Source of the DNA: Polaribacter vadi
GTDB lineage: Bacteria; Bacteroidota; Bacteroidia; Flavobacteriales; Flavobacteriaceae
Length of the DNA stretch: 45,940 nt
NCBI RefSeq assembly: GCF_018861005.1
Contig: NZ_JAHKQL010000020.1
Span: 323 to 46,262 of the forward strand
Direction of reading: 5' to 3'
Shown here: one piece after another, positions 8,741-16,886 of the stretch
How positions within the stretch are numbered: the stretch's first letter is position 1
Layout of the letters: each line of letters begins with the position of its first letter
Position numbers and translations under genes: made by a program
The notes under the pieces: generated by a model
Databases searched by the model: none
Told to the model about the DNA's origin: nothing
The model's input: only the letters and a program-made list of their open reading frames with translations

Positions 8741-9251
8741 GAAACTCCCATCAAAAAGATACGAACACACTTTGGCTTTTTTACAAAAAACAGTTCCTGC
8801 ACCAGCAACAATTTTAGATTTAGGTGTTCGAAATCCGTTTTCTGAAATTATGGAAGCCAATGGTTATACTGTAATTAATACAGAAGGCGAAGATTTAGAT
8901 CTTTTGCCAGAAATTGTAAAAAAGCATAAAGTAGATGCTGTTTCTGCTTTCGAAATTTTTGAACATTTAATAGCGCCATTTAATGTGTTAAGAGAAATTG
9001 AAGCGACTAAATTAATTACAACTATCCCTTTAAACTTATGGTTTGCTAAGGCATACAGAAGCAAAACTGACATGTGGGATAGACATTATCACGAATTTGA
9101 AGATTGGCAATTTGATTGGTTGTTAGAAAAATCGGGATGGGTAATTAAAGACAAATTAAAATGGACAAGCCCAATTAAAAAGATTGGTTTTAGACCCATT
9201 TTAAGAAAGTTTACACCTAGATATTATGCTGTTTTTGCAGAAAGAAAATAG
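8733..9251 (+). CDS. SAM-dependent methyltransferase-like protein
   Basis: A 172-residue class I methyltransferase-like protein. Motif I reads ILDLGVRNPFSEIM (residues 28-41), lacking the usual GxGxG, while a post-motif acidic stretch (NTEGEDLD) and VDAVSAFEIFEHL resemble motifs II and III of the type 11 family. Later it has a WDRHYHEFEDWQFDWLLEKSGW segment typical of small sugar or lipid methyltransferases. It overlaps yfhO by 8 bases and is followed after 5 bases by a glycosyltransferase, so it is likely part of the same transcript and may modify the same glycan or lipid. Whether it still binds SAM is uncertain because of the altered motif I. Confidence 0.72.
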   Translation: MYKKLPSKRYEHTLAFLQKTVPAPATILDLGVRNPFSEIMEANGYTVINTEGEDLDLLPEIVKKHKVDAVSAFEIFEHLIAPFNVLREIEATKLITTIPLNLWFAKAYRSKTDMWDRHYHEFEDWQFDWLLEKSGWVIKDKLKWTSPIKKIGFRPILRKFTPRYYAVFAERK

Positions 9252-9256
9252 TAAAT

Positions 9257-10450
9257 ATGAATATAGGAATGATTTTAGACGAGGAGTTTCCTCCTGATCC
9301 TAGAGTAGAAAATGAGGCTATTGCATTAATTAATGCAGGGCACAACGTTTTTCTTTTTTGTTTAAGATATAATAATAGTCAAGCTTCATCAGAAAGTATA
9401 CATAAAATTCAAGTTAAACGCTATTTATCTAATAAACTTGCCTATAAATTATCGGCTTTAGCCTATACTTTTCCTTTTTACAAATTGATGTTAAAGAGTA
9501 AGATAAAACACTTTTTACAAGAGAATAATATTGATGCTATTCATATTCATGATCTTAGAATAGCTGATACTGTTTTTAGTACCAACCAAAAATTAAAACT
9601 TCCAACTATTCTAGATTTGCACGAAAATAGACCAGAGATTATGAAGTTTTATCCGCATTTAACAAAGTTTCCAGGTAAGTTTTTAATATCACCCAAAAAG
9701 TGGAAAAAGAACGAGGAGAAATTTATTAAAAAAGCAGATAAAGTTATTGTTGTAACTAAAGAATCTAAGAAGGAAATTAATAAAAGAGTACAAATTAATG
9801 CTGATAAAATAATTGATGTTCCTAACACAGTTCGTAAAGATTTTTTTACAAAGCATTCTACATATCCTGATATTTTAAATCGATATGAGAATCATTTTGT
9901 GTTGCTTTATATTGGTGATACTGGTTTAAGAAGAGGTTTGCAAACTGCTATTAAATCGTTAGTTTTTTTGAGTTATAAAATTCCAAATATTAAGCTAGTT
10001 GTTGTAGGTAAAAACTCAACAGATTTAATTCTAAAACAATTGGCAAAAGATTTAAAAGTAGAAAAGTATGTCGATTTTTTAGGATGGAAAGACCCAAAAT
10101 ATTTTAGTTCTTACATTTTATCTAGTGCTGTTTGTATTTCTCCTTTACACAGAAATTTACATCATGATACCACTTATGCAAATAAGATTTTTCAATATAT
10201 GAGTTTTGGTAAACCTTTGTTGGTTAGTGATGCAACAGCTCAAAAAAACTTGACAGAAAATTACAAATCTGGTTTAGTACATAAAGCAGAAGATGTAAAT
10301 GATTTTGCTGATAAAACTATGCAATTATATAAAAATGAAGCGTTAAGAACTGAACTTAGTGCAAATGGAAAAGGTTTTGTGAGAAATAAATTTTCTTGGG
10401 AGCAAACATCAAAAAAACTGATATATTTATATGATAATCTTCTAAATTGA
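9257..10450 (+). CDS. Glycosyltransferase, GT4 family
   Basis: A 397-residue GT-B-fold glycosyltransferase. The N-terminal Rossmann half has EEFPPDPRVENEAIALINAGH (split here as the donor-independent acceptor domain, residues 9-29); the C-terminal half has LLYIGDTGLRRGLQTAIKSL near 216 and the nucleotide-sugar-binding region SPLHRNLHHDTTYANKIFQY followed by MSFGKPLLVSD near 314. No membrane helix, so it would act on the cytoplasmic face of the inner membrane on a lipid-linked acceptor. Sugar and linkage cannot be told. Its TGA overlaps the TTG start of the next glycosyltransferase by 4 bases (TTGA), which implies coupled translation. Confidence 0.87.
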   Translation: MNIGMILDEEFPPDPRVENEAIALINAGHNVFLFCLRYNNSQASSESIHKIQVKRYLSNKLAYKLSALAYTFPFYKLMLKSKIKHFLQENNIDAIHIHDLRIADTVFSTNQKLKLPTILDLHENRPEIMKFYPHLTKFPGKFLISPKKWKKNEEKFIKKADKVIVVTKESKKEINKRVQINADKIIDVPNTVRKDFFTKHSTYPDILNRYENHFVLLYIGDTGLRRGLQTAIKSLVFLSYKIPNIKLVVVGKNSTDLILKQLAKDLKVEKYVDFLGWKDPKYFSSYILSSAVCISPLHRNLHHDTTYANKIFQYMSFGKPLLVSDATAQKNLTENYKSGLVHKAEDVNDFADKTMQLYKNEALRTELSANGKGFVRNKFSWEQTSKKLIYLYDNLLN

Positions 10451-11712
10451 AAGTACTAATTATAACATATTATTGGCCTCCTGCAGGTGGTTCTGGAGTT
10501 CAACGTTGGTTAAAATTTGTAAAATATTTACAAAATTTTGATATTGAACCAATTGTTTATACTGTTGATAATGTAAATTATCCAAAAGAAGATGCGTCTT
10601 TGGTAAATGAAATTCCTAAGGATGTAACAATTTTAAAACAACCCATTTGGGAACCTACAGATTTACTGTTTTGGAAAAAGAAAAATCAGCAAAAAAAAGA
10701 CATTTCTAATAGTACAAATAGTGGCTTTTTATCTTTTATAAGAGGTAATTTCTTTATACCAGACCCTAAAATATTTTGGGTAAAACCTTCTGTTAAATTT
10801 TTAAATCAAATTTTAAAGGAAAACCCTGTTGACGTTATAATTTCTACTGGTCCACCTCATAGTATGCATTTAATTGCAAAAAAAATCAGCAAGAAAAATA
10901 ATACAAAATGGTTGGCAGATTTTAGAGATCCTTGGTCAGATTTGTATTATAATAAAGAATTTAATCAGCTTTCATTTGCTAAAAAGAGAAATATTGAATT
11001 AGAAAATTCAGTTTTTAAATCTACAGATTGTCTTTTAACTGTAAGCAATACCTTAAAAAAGGAGTTTACAAACAAAACCCAAAGAGTAGAAGTAATTACT
11101 AATGGTTTTGATGATGAAGTTACCACTAAAAACAACGTAAGATTAGATAAAAAATTCACGATTTCTTATATTGGTTTATTGCCAAAACAAAGTAACCCAA
11201 AGTTATTGTTTAAAGTGTTACAAAAACTTTGCTTAGAGAATTCTGGTTTTAAAAATGATTTAAAAATAAATTTTATTGGTGATATTTCTGATGAGGTAAA
11301 AAAAGAAATCGAGTTCAATAATTTAATTGATAATACAGAGTTTAAAGGTTATGTTTCTCACAAAGAAGCGATTGTTTATCAGAAAAAAGCACAAGTTTTG
11401 TTGTTGTTAATTCCTAATGTAAAAAAATCAGAAGGAATTTTAACAGGCAAACTTTTTGAATATCTAACAGCAAAAAGACCTATTTTAGCTTTAGGTCCAG
11501 AAAAAGCTGATTTATCAGAAATATTAGAAAACACAAATGCTGGAGTTGTTGTTGGTTTTAATAATGAAACCAAACTAACCTCAGAAATTAAAGAATTATA
11601 TCAAAAATATAAAGATGGGTCTTTACAAGTAAATTCTAAAAACGTTGAGCAATATCATCGTAAAAATTTAACAGCACAATTAGCCATCATCTTAAAAAGT
11701 ATGAAATCGTAA
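10447..11712 (+). CDS. Glycosyltransferase, GT4 family
   Basis: A 421-residue GT-B-type enzyme. It opens with TYYWPPAGGSGVQRWLKFVK (residues 7-26), the glycine-rich loop common in Bacteroidota GT4 enzymes, has ISTGPPHSMHLIA and LADFRDPWSDLYY around 130-165, and ends with KLFEYLTAKRPILALGPEKAD near 335, the usual donor-binding pocket. The start is TTG within the TTGA overlap with the preceding gene; there is no sensible ATG nearby. It is one base from the flippase gene. Together with the neighbour it probably builds the repeat unit of a surface glycan. Sugar specificity is unknown. Confidence 0.87.
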   Translation: MKVLIITYYWPPAGGSGVQRWLKFVKYLQNFDIEPIVYTVDNVNYPKEDASLVNEIPKDVTILKQPIWEPTDLLFWKKKNQQKKDISNSTNSGFLSFIRGNFFIPDPKIFWVKPSVKFLNQILKENPVDVIISTGPPHSMHLIAKKISKKNNTKWLADFRDPWSDLYYNKEFNQLSFAKKRNIELENSVFKSTDCLLTVSNTLKKEFTNKTQRVEVITNGFDDEVTTKNNVRLDKKFTISYIGLLPKQSNPKLLFKVLQKLCLENSGFKNDLKINFIGDISDEVKKEIEFNNLIDNTEFKGYVSHKEAIVYQKKAQVLLLLIPNVKKSEGILTGKLFEYLTAKRPILALGPEKADLSEILENTNAGVVVGFNNETKLTSEIKELYQKYKDGSLQVNSKNVEQYHRKNLTAQLAIILKSMKS

Positions 11713-11713
11713 A

Positions 11714-13204
11714 ATGGGAATCGTATTAAAACAATCTTTTAAAAATACATTAATCATTTATTTAGCTTTTTTAATAGGAGGTGTAAATACTTTAATTTTT
11801 TATCCAGAATTCTTAGAAGCAGAGTTTTATGGTTTAGTAACTTATTTGTTGTCTACTTCTAATATTATTATGCCATTAATTGCTTTAGGAGTGCATTTTA
11901 CAATGGTAAAGTTTTTTTCTTCTTACAGTACAAAAGAGCAAAAAGATAGGTTTTTAACTTCTTTAATTTTTTTACCATTAATAATTGCAATTCCACTTGG
12001 TTTTTTTTGGAACTACGCACATGAATTAATAATGAATAGAATTGCAGAGGATAATAAAACCATAGAAGATTATACTTTTTCTATTTATGTTATATCTGTT
12101 TGCTGCGCTTATTTTGAGTTTTTTTATGCTTGGACAAAAGTACAACTGAATACCGTTTTTGGTAATATTTTAAAAGAGCTTTGGAATAGAGGGGTTGTTA
12201 TGATTTTGTTATTGTCTGTTTTTATAAAATTAATTACAAAAGTTGAATTTATTACATATTTAACCATTGCCTATGTTTTAAGAACTATTGTAATGATGTT
12301 ATATGCTTTTAAAGTTTATTTACCAAAATTTCATTTTAAACTACCAGATAATTTTTCTGAAATTTTAAAATATTCTGGCTATATAATTTTGGCAGGTAGT
12401 GCAGGAGCTATTTTATTAGATATAGATAAGAATATGATACCTGGTAAAGATGCTATAGAAAAAGTTGCTTACTATACAGTTGCTGTTTTTATAGGTTCTT
12501 TTATAGAAGCCCCAAGTAGAGCTATGACTCAAATTTTACAACCTTTAACCTCTAAATCATTAAATAATTCTGACATAAAAGAAGTAGAAAATTTGTACAA
12601 AAAAAGTTCAATAAATTTATTTTTAATTGGTGGTTTATTCTTTTTATTAATAAATTGTGGAGTTCATGAACTTTTTAAATTGATGCCAGAAAAAGGTTAT
12701 TCTGGTGGTGAATTGGTAGTGTTAATGATATCATTAGCAAAATTATATACTATGTTTTTAGGAAGCAATGGTGCAATTATAACTAATTCTAAGTTTTATA
12801 GAATTACTTTACCTGTTGGTTTAGGTTCTGCTTTAGCAGTGTATTTTTTAAATAAACTTTTTTATTTTAAATTAGATTTTGGAACAGATGGTTTGGCTTT
12901 AGCGACTTTAATAACTATTCTGATTTTTAATACAGTAAAGCTATTCTTTGTAAAAAGCAAGTTCTCAATAACTCCTTTTACTAATAAAACATTTACATTG
13001 TTTTTATTAATCTCTGTTCTAATGCTATCATTCTATTTCTGGAATTTTTCAATTCCACAAATAACTATTTTTAATAGAAATATTGCTCCATTATTTAACA
13101 TCATTTTAAAAAGTATCATAATTTCAGTAATTTATATCTTTTTGATTATCAAATTAAATATTTCTGATGATATAAATCGAATTTTTAAAAGATTCTATAA
13201 GTAG
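11714..13204 (+). CDS. Polysaccharide flippase (Wzx/MOP superfamily)
   Basis: A 496-residue membrane protein with 12 to 14 hydrophobic helices and no signal peptide, in keeping with the Wzx/PST branch of the MOP exporter superfamily, which flips lipid-linked glycans across the inner membrane. It opens with KQSFKNTLIIYLAFLIGGVNTL and has charged residues spaced between helices such as DIDKNMIPG near residue 237. It is the last gene of the yfhO-methyltransferase-GT-GT set and starts one base after the second glycosyltransferase. No polymerase (Wzy) or chain-length gene lies beside it. Its 3' end overlaps the opposing DUF6122 gene by 10 bases. Confidence 0.82.
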   Translation: MGIVLKQSFKNTLIIYLAFLIGGVNTLIFYPEFLEAEFYGLVTYLLSTSNIIMPLIALGVHFTMVKFFSSYSTKEQKDRFLTSLIFLPLIIAIPLGFFWNYAHELIMNRIAEDNKTIEDYTFSIYVISVCCAYFEFFYAWTKVQLNTVFGNILKELWNRGVVMILLLSVFIKLITKVEFITYLTIAYVLRTIVMMLYAFKVYLPKFHFKLPDNFSEILKYSGYIILAGSAGAILLDIDKNMIPGKDAIEKVAYYTVAVFIGSFIEAPSRAMTQILQPLTSKSLNNSDIKEVENLYKKSSINLFLIGGLFFLLINCGVHELFKLMPEKGYSGGELVVLMISLAKLYTMFLGSNGAIITNSKFYRITLPVGLGSALAVYFLNKLFYFKLDFGTDGLALATLITILIFNTVKLFFVKSKFSITPFTNKTFTLFLLISVLMLSFYFWNFSIPQITIFNRNIAPLFNIILKSIIISVIYIFLIIKLNISDDINRIFKRFYK

Positions 13205-13500
13205 CAATCTATAAAATCTGTGAGCATATGAAACAATAATGCTATACATAGAATTCTTGTCTTTTTAATAAATAAGCCTGTAACATAAAAAATCATTGCA
13301 ATATAAGTATGCAAAGGATGAAAGTTTATACTGCATCTGCTTTCTTCAAAAATTGGATTGGCTACTAGATGATCTAAATCTACTAACATCGATAATAGAA
13401 AAATAAGGTAAACTTTCTTCCATTTATCCTTAAAAAAGAAATAAGCAATTAAAACAGGTACAACAAAATGAAGGGAGTAATGAATGGCAAATTTTAGCAT
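13195..13500 (-). CDS. DUF6122 family small membrane protein
   Basis: A 101-residue protein with three or four hydrophobic helices and conserved-looking charged residues inside them: HYSLHFVVP near the start, SMLVDLDHLVANP (about 37-49), CSINFHPLHTY and LLFHMLTDFIDCYL at the end. The HxxxH and DxDH-type residues resemble membrane hydrolase families related to YdjM, but no activity is established. Its ATG follows directly, with one base between, a strong 13-bp hairpin with a run of Ts; the likely -7 element lies in the loop of that hairpin. It is antisense to whatever reads through from the flippase. Confidence 0.68.
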   Translation of the reverse strand: MLKFAIHYSLHFVVPVLIAYFFFKDKWKKVYLIFLLSMLVDLDHLVANPIFEESRCSINFHPLHTYIAMIFYVTGLFIKKTRILCIALLFHMLTDFIDCYL

Positions 13501-13501
13501 A

Positions 13502-13536
13502 AAAAAAAGACTTATAGTAAAAATAAGTCTTTTTTT
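13502..13536. terminator. Bidirectional intrinsic-terminator hairpin
   Basis: Perfect 13-bp arms at 13502-13514 and 13524-13536 (core AAGACTTA / TAAGTCTT) with a 9-base loop; the A and T runs give a U-tract on both strands. It could end the glycan operon on the plus strand (after crossing DUF6122 in antisense) and the Crp/Fnr transcript on the minus strand. Confidence 0.75.
13518..13525 (-). promoter_or_regulatory. Possible -7 element for DUF6122 inside the hairpin loop
   Basis: Minus-strand TATTTTTA matches TAnnTTTG at all fixed positions but the last and lies 18 bases upstream of the DUF6122 ATG, within the spacing seen for other genes here. It overlaps the terminator loop, so promoter and terminator may share DNA. 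Speculative. Confidence 0.3.
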
Positions 13537-13537
13537 A

Positions 13538-13813
13538 CAATATGAATAATTATAGAATAACTGGGGGAATCCATATTATGTGGTAAATGTAAGTGTTTGA
13601 TTAACTTAGTGCATTTACATATGTTAATAAAACGTATTTTTTTAGTTTTTTTATATAAAAGACTATGATTAGTTGGGTTTTTAAAATGAAATTTCAATAA
13701 AAGACTTAAAATTGAATTAAATCTTTTTTACATTAGAAAAAAAATGAATAAATTTTGGGAACTTTAAATTTAAATTTTAGTTCCGAAAAATTATTTTATT
13801 TACGTTAATAAAA
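13538..13813. other. Gene-free interval between DUF6122 and the Crp/Fnr gene
   Basis: About 276 bases (313 counting the hairpin at 13502) with no credible gene. The open frame at 13512-13697 on the minus strand runs across the terminator and has no family resemblance. The only structure seen is an imperfect hairpin at 13758-13784 (GGAACT / AGTTCC with inner AAATTT arms), which may weakly end the Crp/Fnr transcript, and a short ATGTAA / TTACAT inverted pair near 13587-13620. Confidence 0.45.
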
Positions 13814-14389
13814 TTATTGAGAATATAATTTTTTTCTAATTCTACTTAATTGAACTGCAGAAATATTTAAATAAGCAGCAATATGATATTGCGTTATAAT
13901 ATTCTCTATTTCTGGTATTTCATTTTTAAGTTTTAAGTATCTTTCAGTTGCATCTAATATGGCAAGATTGTAAATTTCAGATTCCATTATAAAAAACACA
14001 TATTCTAATAACTTAGCATATAGATTGGCTATGTTAATATCTGTTTTTGTTAAACTCAAAAAATCTTTGTAATTTATTTTATACAGTGTGCAATCTGTTA
14101 AACATTCATAAGCAAGTTTACTTGGTTGTTTAGATATGAGTGAGTTTAAAGAAGCTGCAGGTTTACCATGGGTAAAAAAGGTTCTTGTGTATTCTTTCCC
14201 TTTTTCATCAACCAAATAAGACCTAATGATACCAGATTTTATAATATAAAAGTTTGTGGATATATCATTAAATTTAATAACAAATTCATTTTTTTTAAAC
14301 TCAACTTTCGATGCTAATTTTATAAATGTGTCAAGACTTTTTTCTGGAATATCTTTAAATTGATACGTAAATTCTTTTAATGATAGCAT
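13814..14389 (-). CDS. Crp/Fnr family transcriptional regulator
   Basis: A 191-residue regulator with an N-terminal cyclic-nucleotide-binding-like beta-roll (about residues 15-125; FYIIKSGIIRSYLVDEKGKEYTR is the typical central hairpin) and a C-terminal winged helix-turn-helix, where QYHIAAYLNISAVQLSRIRKKL (shown in part; about residues 166-187) is the recognition helix region. No cysteine cluster is present, so it is not an oxygen-sensing Fnr. The cAMP-contact Arg/Ser motif is not evident, and the ligand is unknown. It lies 41 bases downstream of wbqC, but a TATCTTTA element 18 bases before its ATG (14408-14415) suggests a promoter of its own. Confidence 0.85.
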   Translation of the reverse strand: MLSLKEFTYQFKDIPEKSLDTFIKLASKVEFKKNEFVIKFNDISTNFYIIKSGIIRSYLVDEKGKEYTRTFFTHGKPAASLNSLISKQPSKLAYECLTDCTLYKINYKDFLSLTKTDINIANLYAKLLEYVFFIMESEIYNLAILDATERYLKLKNEIPEIENIITQYHIAAYLNISAVQLSRIRKKLYSQ

Positions 14390-14407
14390 ACATTTAAGAT
14401 TTTCTTT

Positions 14408-14415
14408 TAAAGATA
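14408..14415 (-). promoter_or_regulatory. Near-consensus -7 element for the Crp/Fnr gene
   Basis: Minus-strand TATCTTTA matches TAnnTTTG except for the last base and lies 18 bases before the ATG, in the short gap after wbqC. Confidence 0.35.
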
Positions 14416-14430
14416 AGAAAACTTAATGAC

Positions 14431-15027
14431 TTATAAATAACTTATTGCATTGGGGCCTTCCATAAAAAGTAAATCTAAAATCGATAAATTAGGGATAAAA
14501 CCATGTTTATCATCAAACATTTGTATATATCTTTCAACCATTTTCTTTGGTTGATGTTTTTTATCAGCCAAAATTCTAAAGTCATTTACTAAGTTTTCAT
14601 TCTTATATTCTTTAGTGAAAGTAAAGTCTGAATTCAATTGTAAACCATCAGTAATAAAAAGAAAGGTATCAATATTTAAATCGTGTAAATATTTATATTT
14701 CTTATTAAATATAGGTGCAATGTCATCTTCTAAAAAATCAAAAAAAGGAGAAGTTCTGTAAGCTATTTTTAAAGATTTAAAATGTTGGTCTTGCCAGGGA
14801 ACATTATTTTCTACTAATGTGTCTTTGGTTTTCTTTCTTCCATCTTTAATTTGATGTTTTACAGGAATAGTTAAGAGTTGTTTGCCACTAGAATTATAAA
14901 TATAACAACGATTTCTATAACTCTGCTTTTGAAAATTATCTTCTACTTCAAAAACAATGTCTTTAGCTTTTACAATTTCAGAATATTGTGAAATAGGTGA
15001 AAAATATGTTGGTATAAATAATGACAT
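14431..15027 (-). CDS. WbqC family protein
   Basis: A 198-residue protein matching the WbqC-like family: PTYFSPISQYSEIVKAKDIV at the start, FQKQSYRNRCYIY near residue 33, the basic VKHQIKDGRKKTKDTLVEN loop, and PWQDQHFKSLKIAYRTSPFF near 77. In other bacteria wbqC is found in O-antigen loci, but its reaction is not settled. Here it ends the conserved parAB-DUF5683-dapB-lepB block, 86 bases downstream of lepB, a position often seen in Flavobacteriaceae. No signal peptide or membrane helix. Family call is firm; function is not known. Confidence 0.85.
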   Translation of the reverse strand: MSLFIPTYFSPISQYSEIVKAKDIVFEVEDNFQKQSYRNRCYIYNSSGKQLLTIPVKHQIKDGRKKTKDTLVENNVPWQDQHFKSLKIAYRTSPFFDFLEDDIAPIFNKKYKYLHDLNIDTFLFITDGLQLNSDFTFTKEYKNENLVNDFRILADKKHQPKKMVERYIQMFDDKHGFIPNLSILDLLFMEGPNAISYL

Positions 15028-15113
15028 AAGTCCCTTTTAATTCTCTAAAGAGAAAAATTAACTAGTTTATAAAGAGTTTTTAAGTTTTAAATCAAAAGAA
15101 ATTAAAACAAAAC

Positions 15114-16808
15114 TTAAGCTTTCTTTTTAGATTTATAAAAACTCCAACCAATATAAAGCGCAATTAAAGCAAGCACTAAATACCTATAAGAAACTGGTTC
15201 TCCATCTCCATGAACAGTGGTAAACATTCTGTCCCAACGAATTGATTTTAGTTTTGCGCCAAAACTAGGTGCATCAGCATCCCAACTAAACCAAACCATA
15301 ACTGGTTTTCCTAAAACGTGATCGAAAGGAACATAGCCCCAATATCTAGCATCTAAAGAATTGTGTCTGTTGTCACCAATTAAATAAAAATAATCTTGTT
15401 GAAAAGTGTAAGAATCTACTTTTTCTCCGTTTATAAAAATATCATCACCATTTACAACCAAATCATTATACTCGTAATTTTTAATAATTTGCTCATAAAA
15501 AGGAAGCGACTCTGTATCTAATTTTACAGTGGCTCCAGCTTTAGGAATATAAATAGGGCCAAAGTTATCTTGGCTCCAACCTAATTCTTTTACATGAGGG
15601 AAAATAGCATTATCTGCACCATGATTAATTTTTGTAACAGATTTAGTTAGAGGATATTTTTCTAATCTAGCTACTTCTTCTTCTGTTAAATTAATATTGA
15701 TTTTATTCTCAACATTAATCATTTTAATTTTTCTAGCAAACTCAGGGTTTATACCTCCAGCAACTTCTGTGTATAAAGAATCTTGCCCTATTTTAGATAA
15801 ACTTCCATTTTCTTTTATTGCAATTTGTACTTTATCATTTTCCCAGTATTCTGTAAGTATTTTGTATACTCCAGTTCTTTCTTTAGATAGTAAAAACTTA
15901 GGGAAACTAGTTTGACTTATTGGTTCTTTACATTCAAAAGTGTAGTAAAACTGCAATTTTGCTCTGTAAGGCAATTCGTTCTTTTTACCATTTATGTAAA
16001 AATAACCATCTTTCATTTCTAAAGAATCACCAGCAATACCAACAGAACGTTTTACATAATTTGTTTTTTTATCTACAGGTTTATAGGTGAATTTTCCAGA
16101 ATTATCACCCCACATTGTAGCTAAAGAATCTGCAGGCCAGTTAAAACAAACAATATCGTTATTCTTTATTTCTTGTAAACCAGGTAAACGTGTATAAGGT
16201 AATTGAGGTTTTTTTAAATAAGAAGGTAAACCAGTAAGAGGCAAAGAATCGTGAACCATAGGTGCAGCAATTACTGTAGATGGAACTCTAGCACCATAAT
16301 GAAATTTACTAACGAATAAATAATCACCAACTAATAAAGATTTTTCTAAAGACGATGTTGGTATTGTAAATGGCTGCATAAAATAAGTGTGTACCAAAGT
16401 TGCAGCTATAATTGCAAATGTAATAGAGCTAACCCATTCTCCCATTTCAGATCTTGGTTTTAAACTTCTATTTGCATTGTATTTAGCATCTGTTGCATAA
16501 TTGATATAAAAAATATACAAACCTAAAGTAACAATAGCTAAAAGCGAATCTGTTTTTTTATAATACCCGAAAGTTCTAATAGTTTCAATCCAAATTACAG
16601 GAAACATTAATAAATTAACAATTGGTATAAAAAGTAGAATAATCCACCATTTTGGTCTGTTAATTATTTGCATTAAAACAATACCATTATAAACTGGCAC
16701 TGCTGCTTCCCAAGCTTTTTTACTTGCTTTTACATACAATTTCCAAGTACCTAAAAAGTGCAATACTTGCACTACTAAAAAGAAGATAAACCACTGTGAA
16801 TAAGTCAT
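15114..16808 (-). CDS. lepB: Signal peptidase I, long Bacteroidota form
   Basis: Cleaves signal peptides of exported proteins at the periplasmic face. The catalytic serine is Ser153 in TIPTSSLEKSLLVGDY (aligning with Ser90 of E. coli) and the general-base lysine is Lys253 in NYVKRSVGIAGD. The conserved GDNRHNSLDARYWGYVP box lies near residue 488. At 564 residues it is much longer than the E. coli enzyme: residues 1-115 add about four membrane helices before the usual anchor, and a roughly 200-residue insert separates the lysine box from the GDNR box. A last helix (about 543-558) sits before a lysine tail. Located between dapB and wbqC in the parAB block. ATG start. Confidence 0.95.
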   Translation of the reverse strand: MTYSQWFIFFLVVQVLHFLGTWKLYVKASKKAWEAAVPVYNGIVLMQIINRPKWWIILLFIPIVNLLMFPVIWIETIRTFGYYKKTDSLLAIVTLGLYIFYINYATDAKYNANRSLKPRSEMGEWVSSITFAIIAATLVHTYFMQPFTIPTSSLEKSLLVGDYLFVSKFHYGARVPSTVIAAPMVHDSLPLTGLPSYLKKPQLPYTRLPGLQEIKNNDIVCFNWPADSLATMWGDNSGKFTYKPVDKKTNYVKRSVGIAGDSLEMKDGYFYINGKKNELPYRAKLQFYYTFECKEPISQTSFPKFLLSKERTGVYKILTEYWENDKVQIAIKENGSLSKIGQDSLYTEVAGGINPEFARKIKMINVENKININLTEEEVARLEKYPLTKSVTKINHGADNAIFPHVKELGWSQDNFGPIYIPKAGATVKLDTESLPFYEQIIKNYEYNDLVVNGDDIFINGEKVDSYTFQQDYFYLIGDNRHNSLDARYWGYVPFDHVLGKPVMVWFSWDADAPSFGAKLKSIRWDRMFTTVHGDGEPVSYRYLVLALIALYIGWSFYKSKKKA

Positions 16809-16886
16809 AATATATTTTTAATTTCTTAAAATAGAAATAATTTTTAATGTTTTATAAGGCGCAAAATAGATAAAATGTTACAGTAA

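Noticed and set aside
13512..13697. Minus-strand open frame of 61 codons
   Set aside because: It runs across the strong terminator hairpin, has low-complexity composition and resembles no known family.
15041..15054. TTCTCT / AGAGAA inverted pair between wbqC and lepB
   Set aside because: Six-base AT-rich arms with a 2-base centre; too weak to call a site or a terminator.
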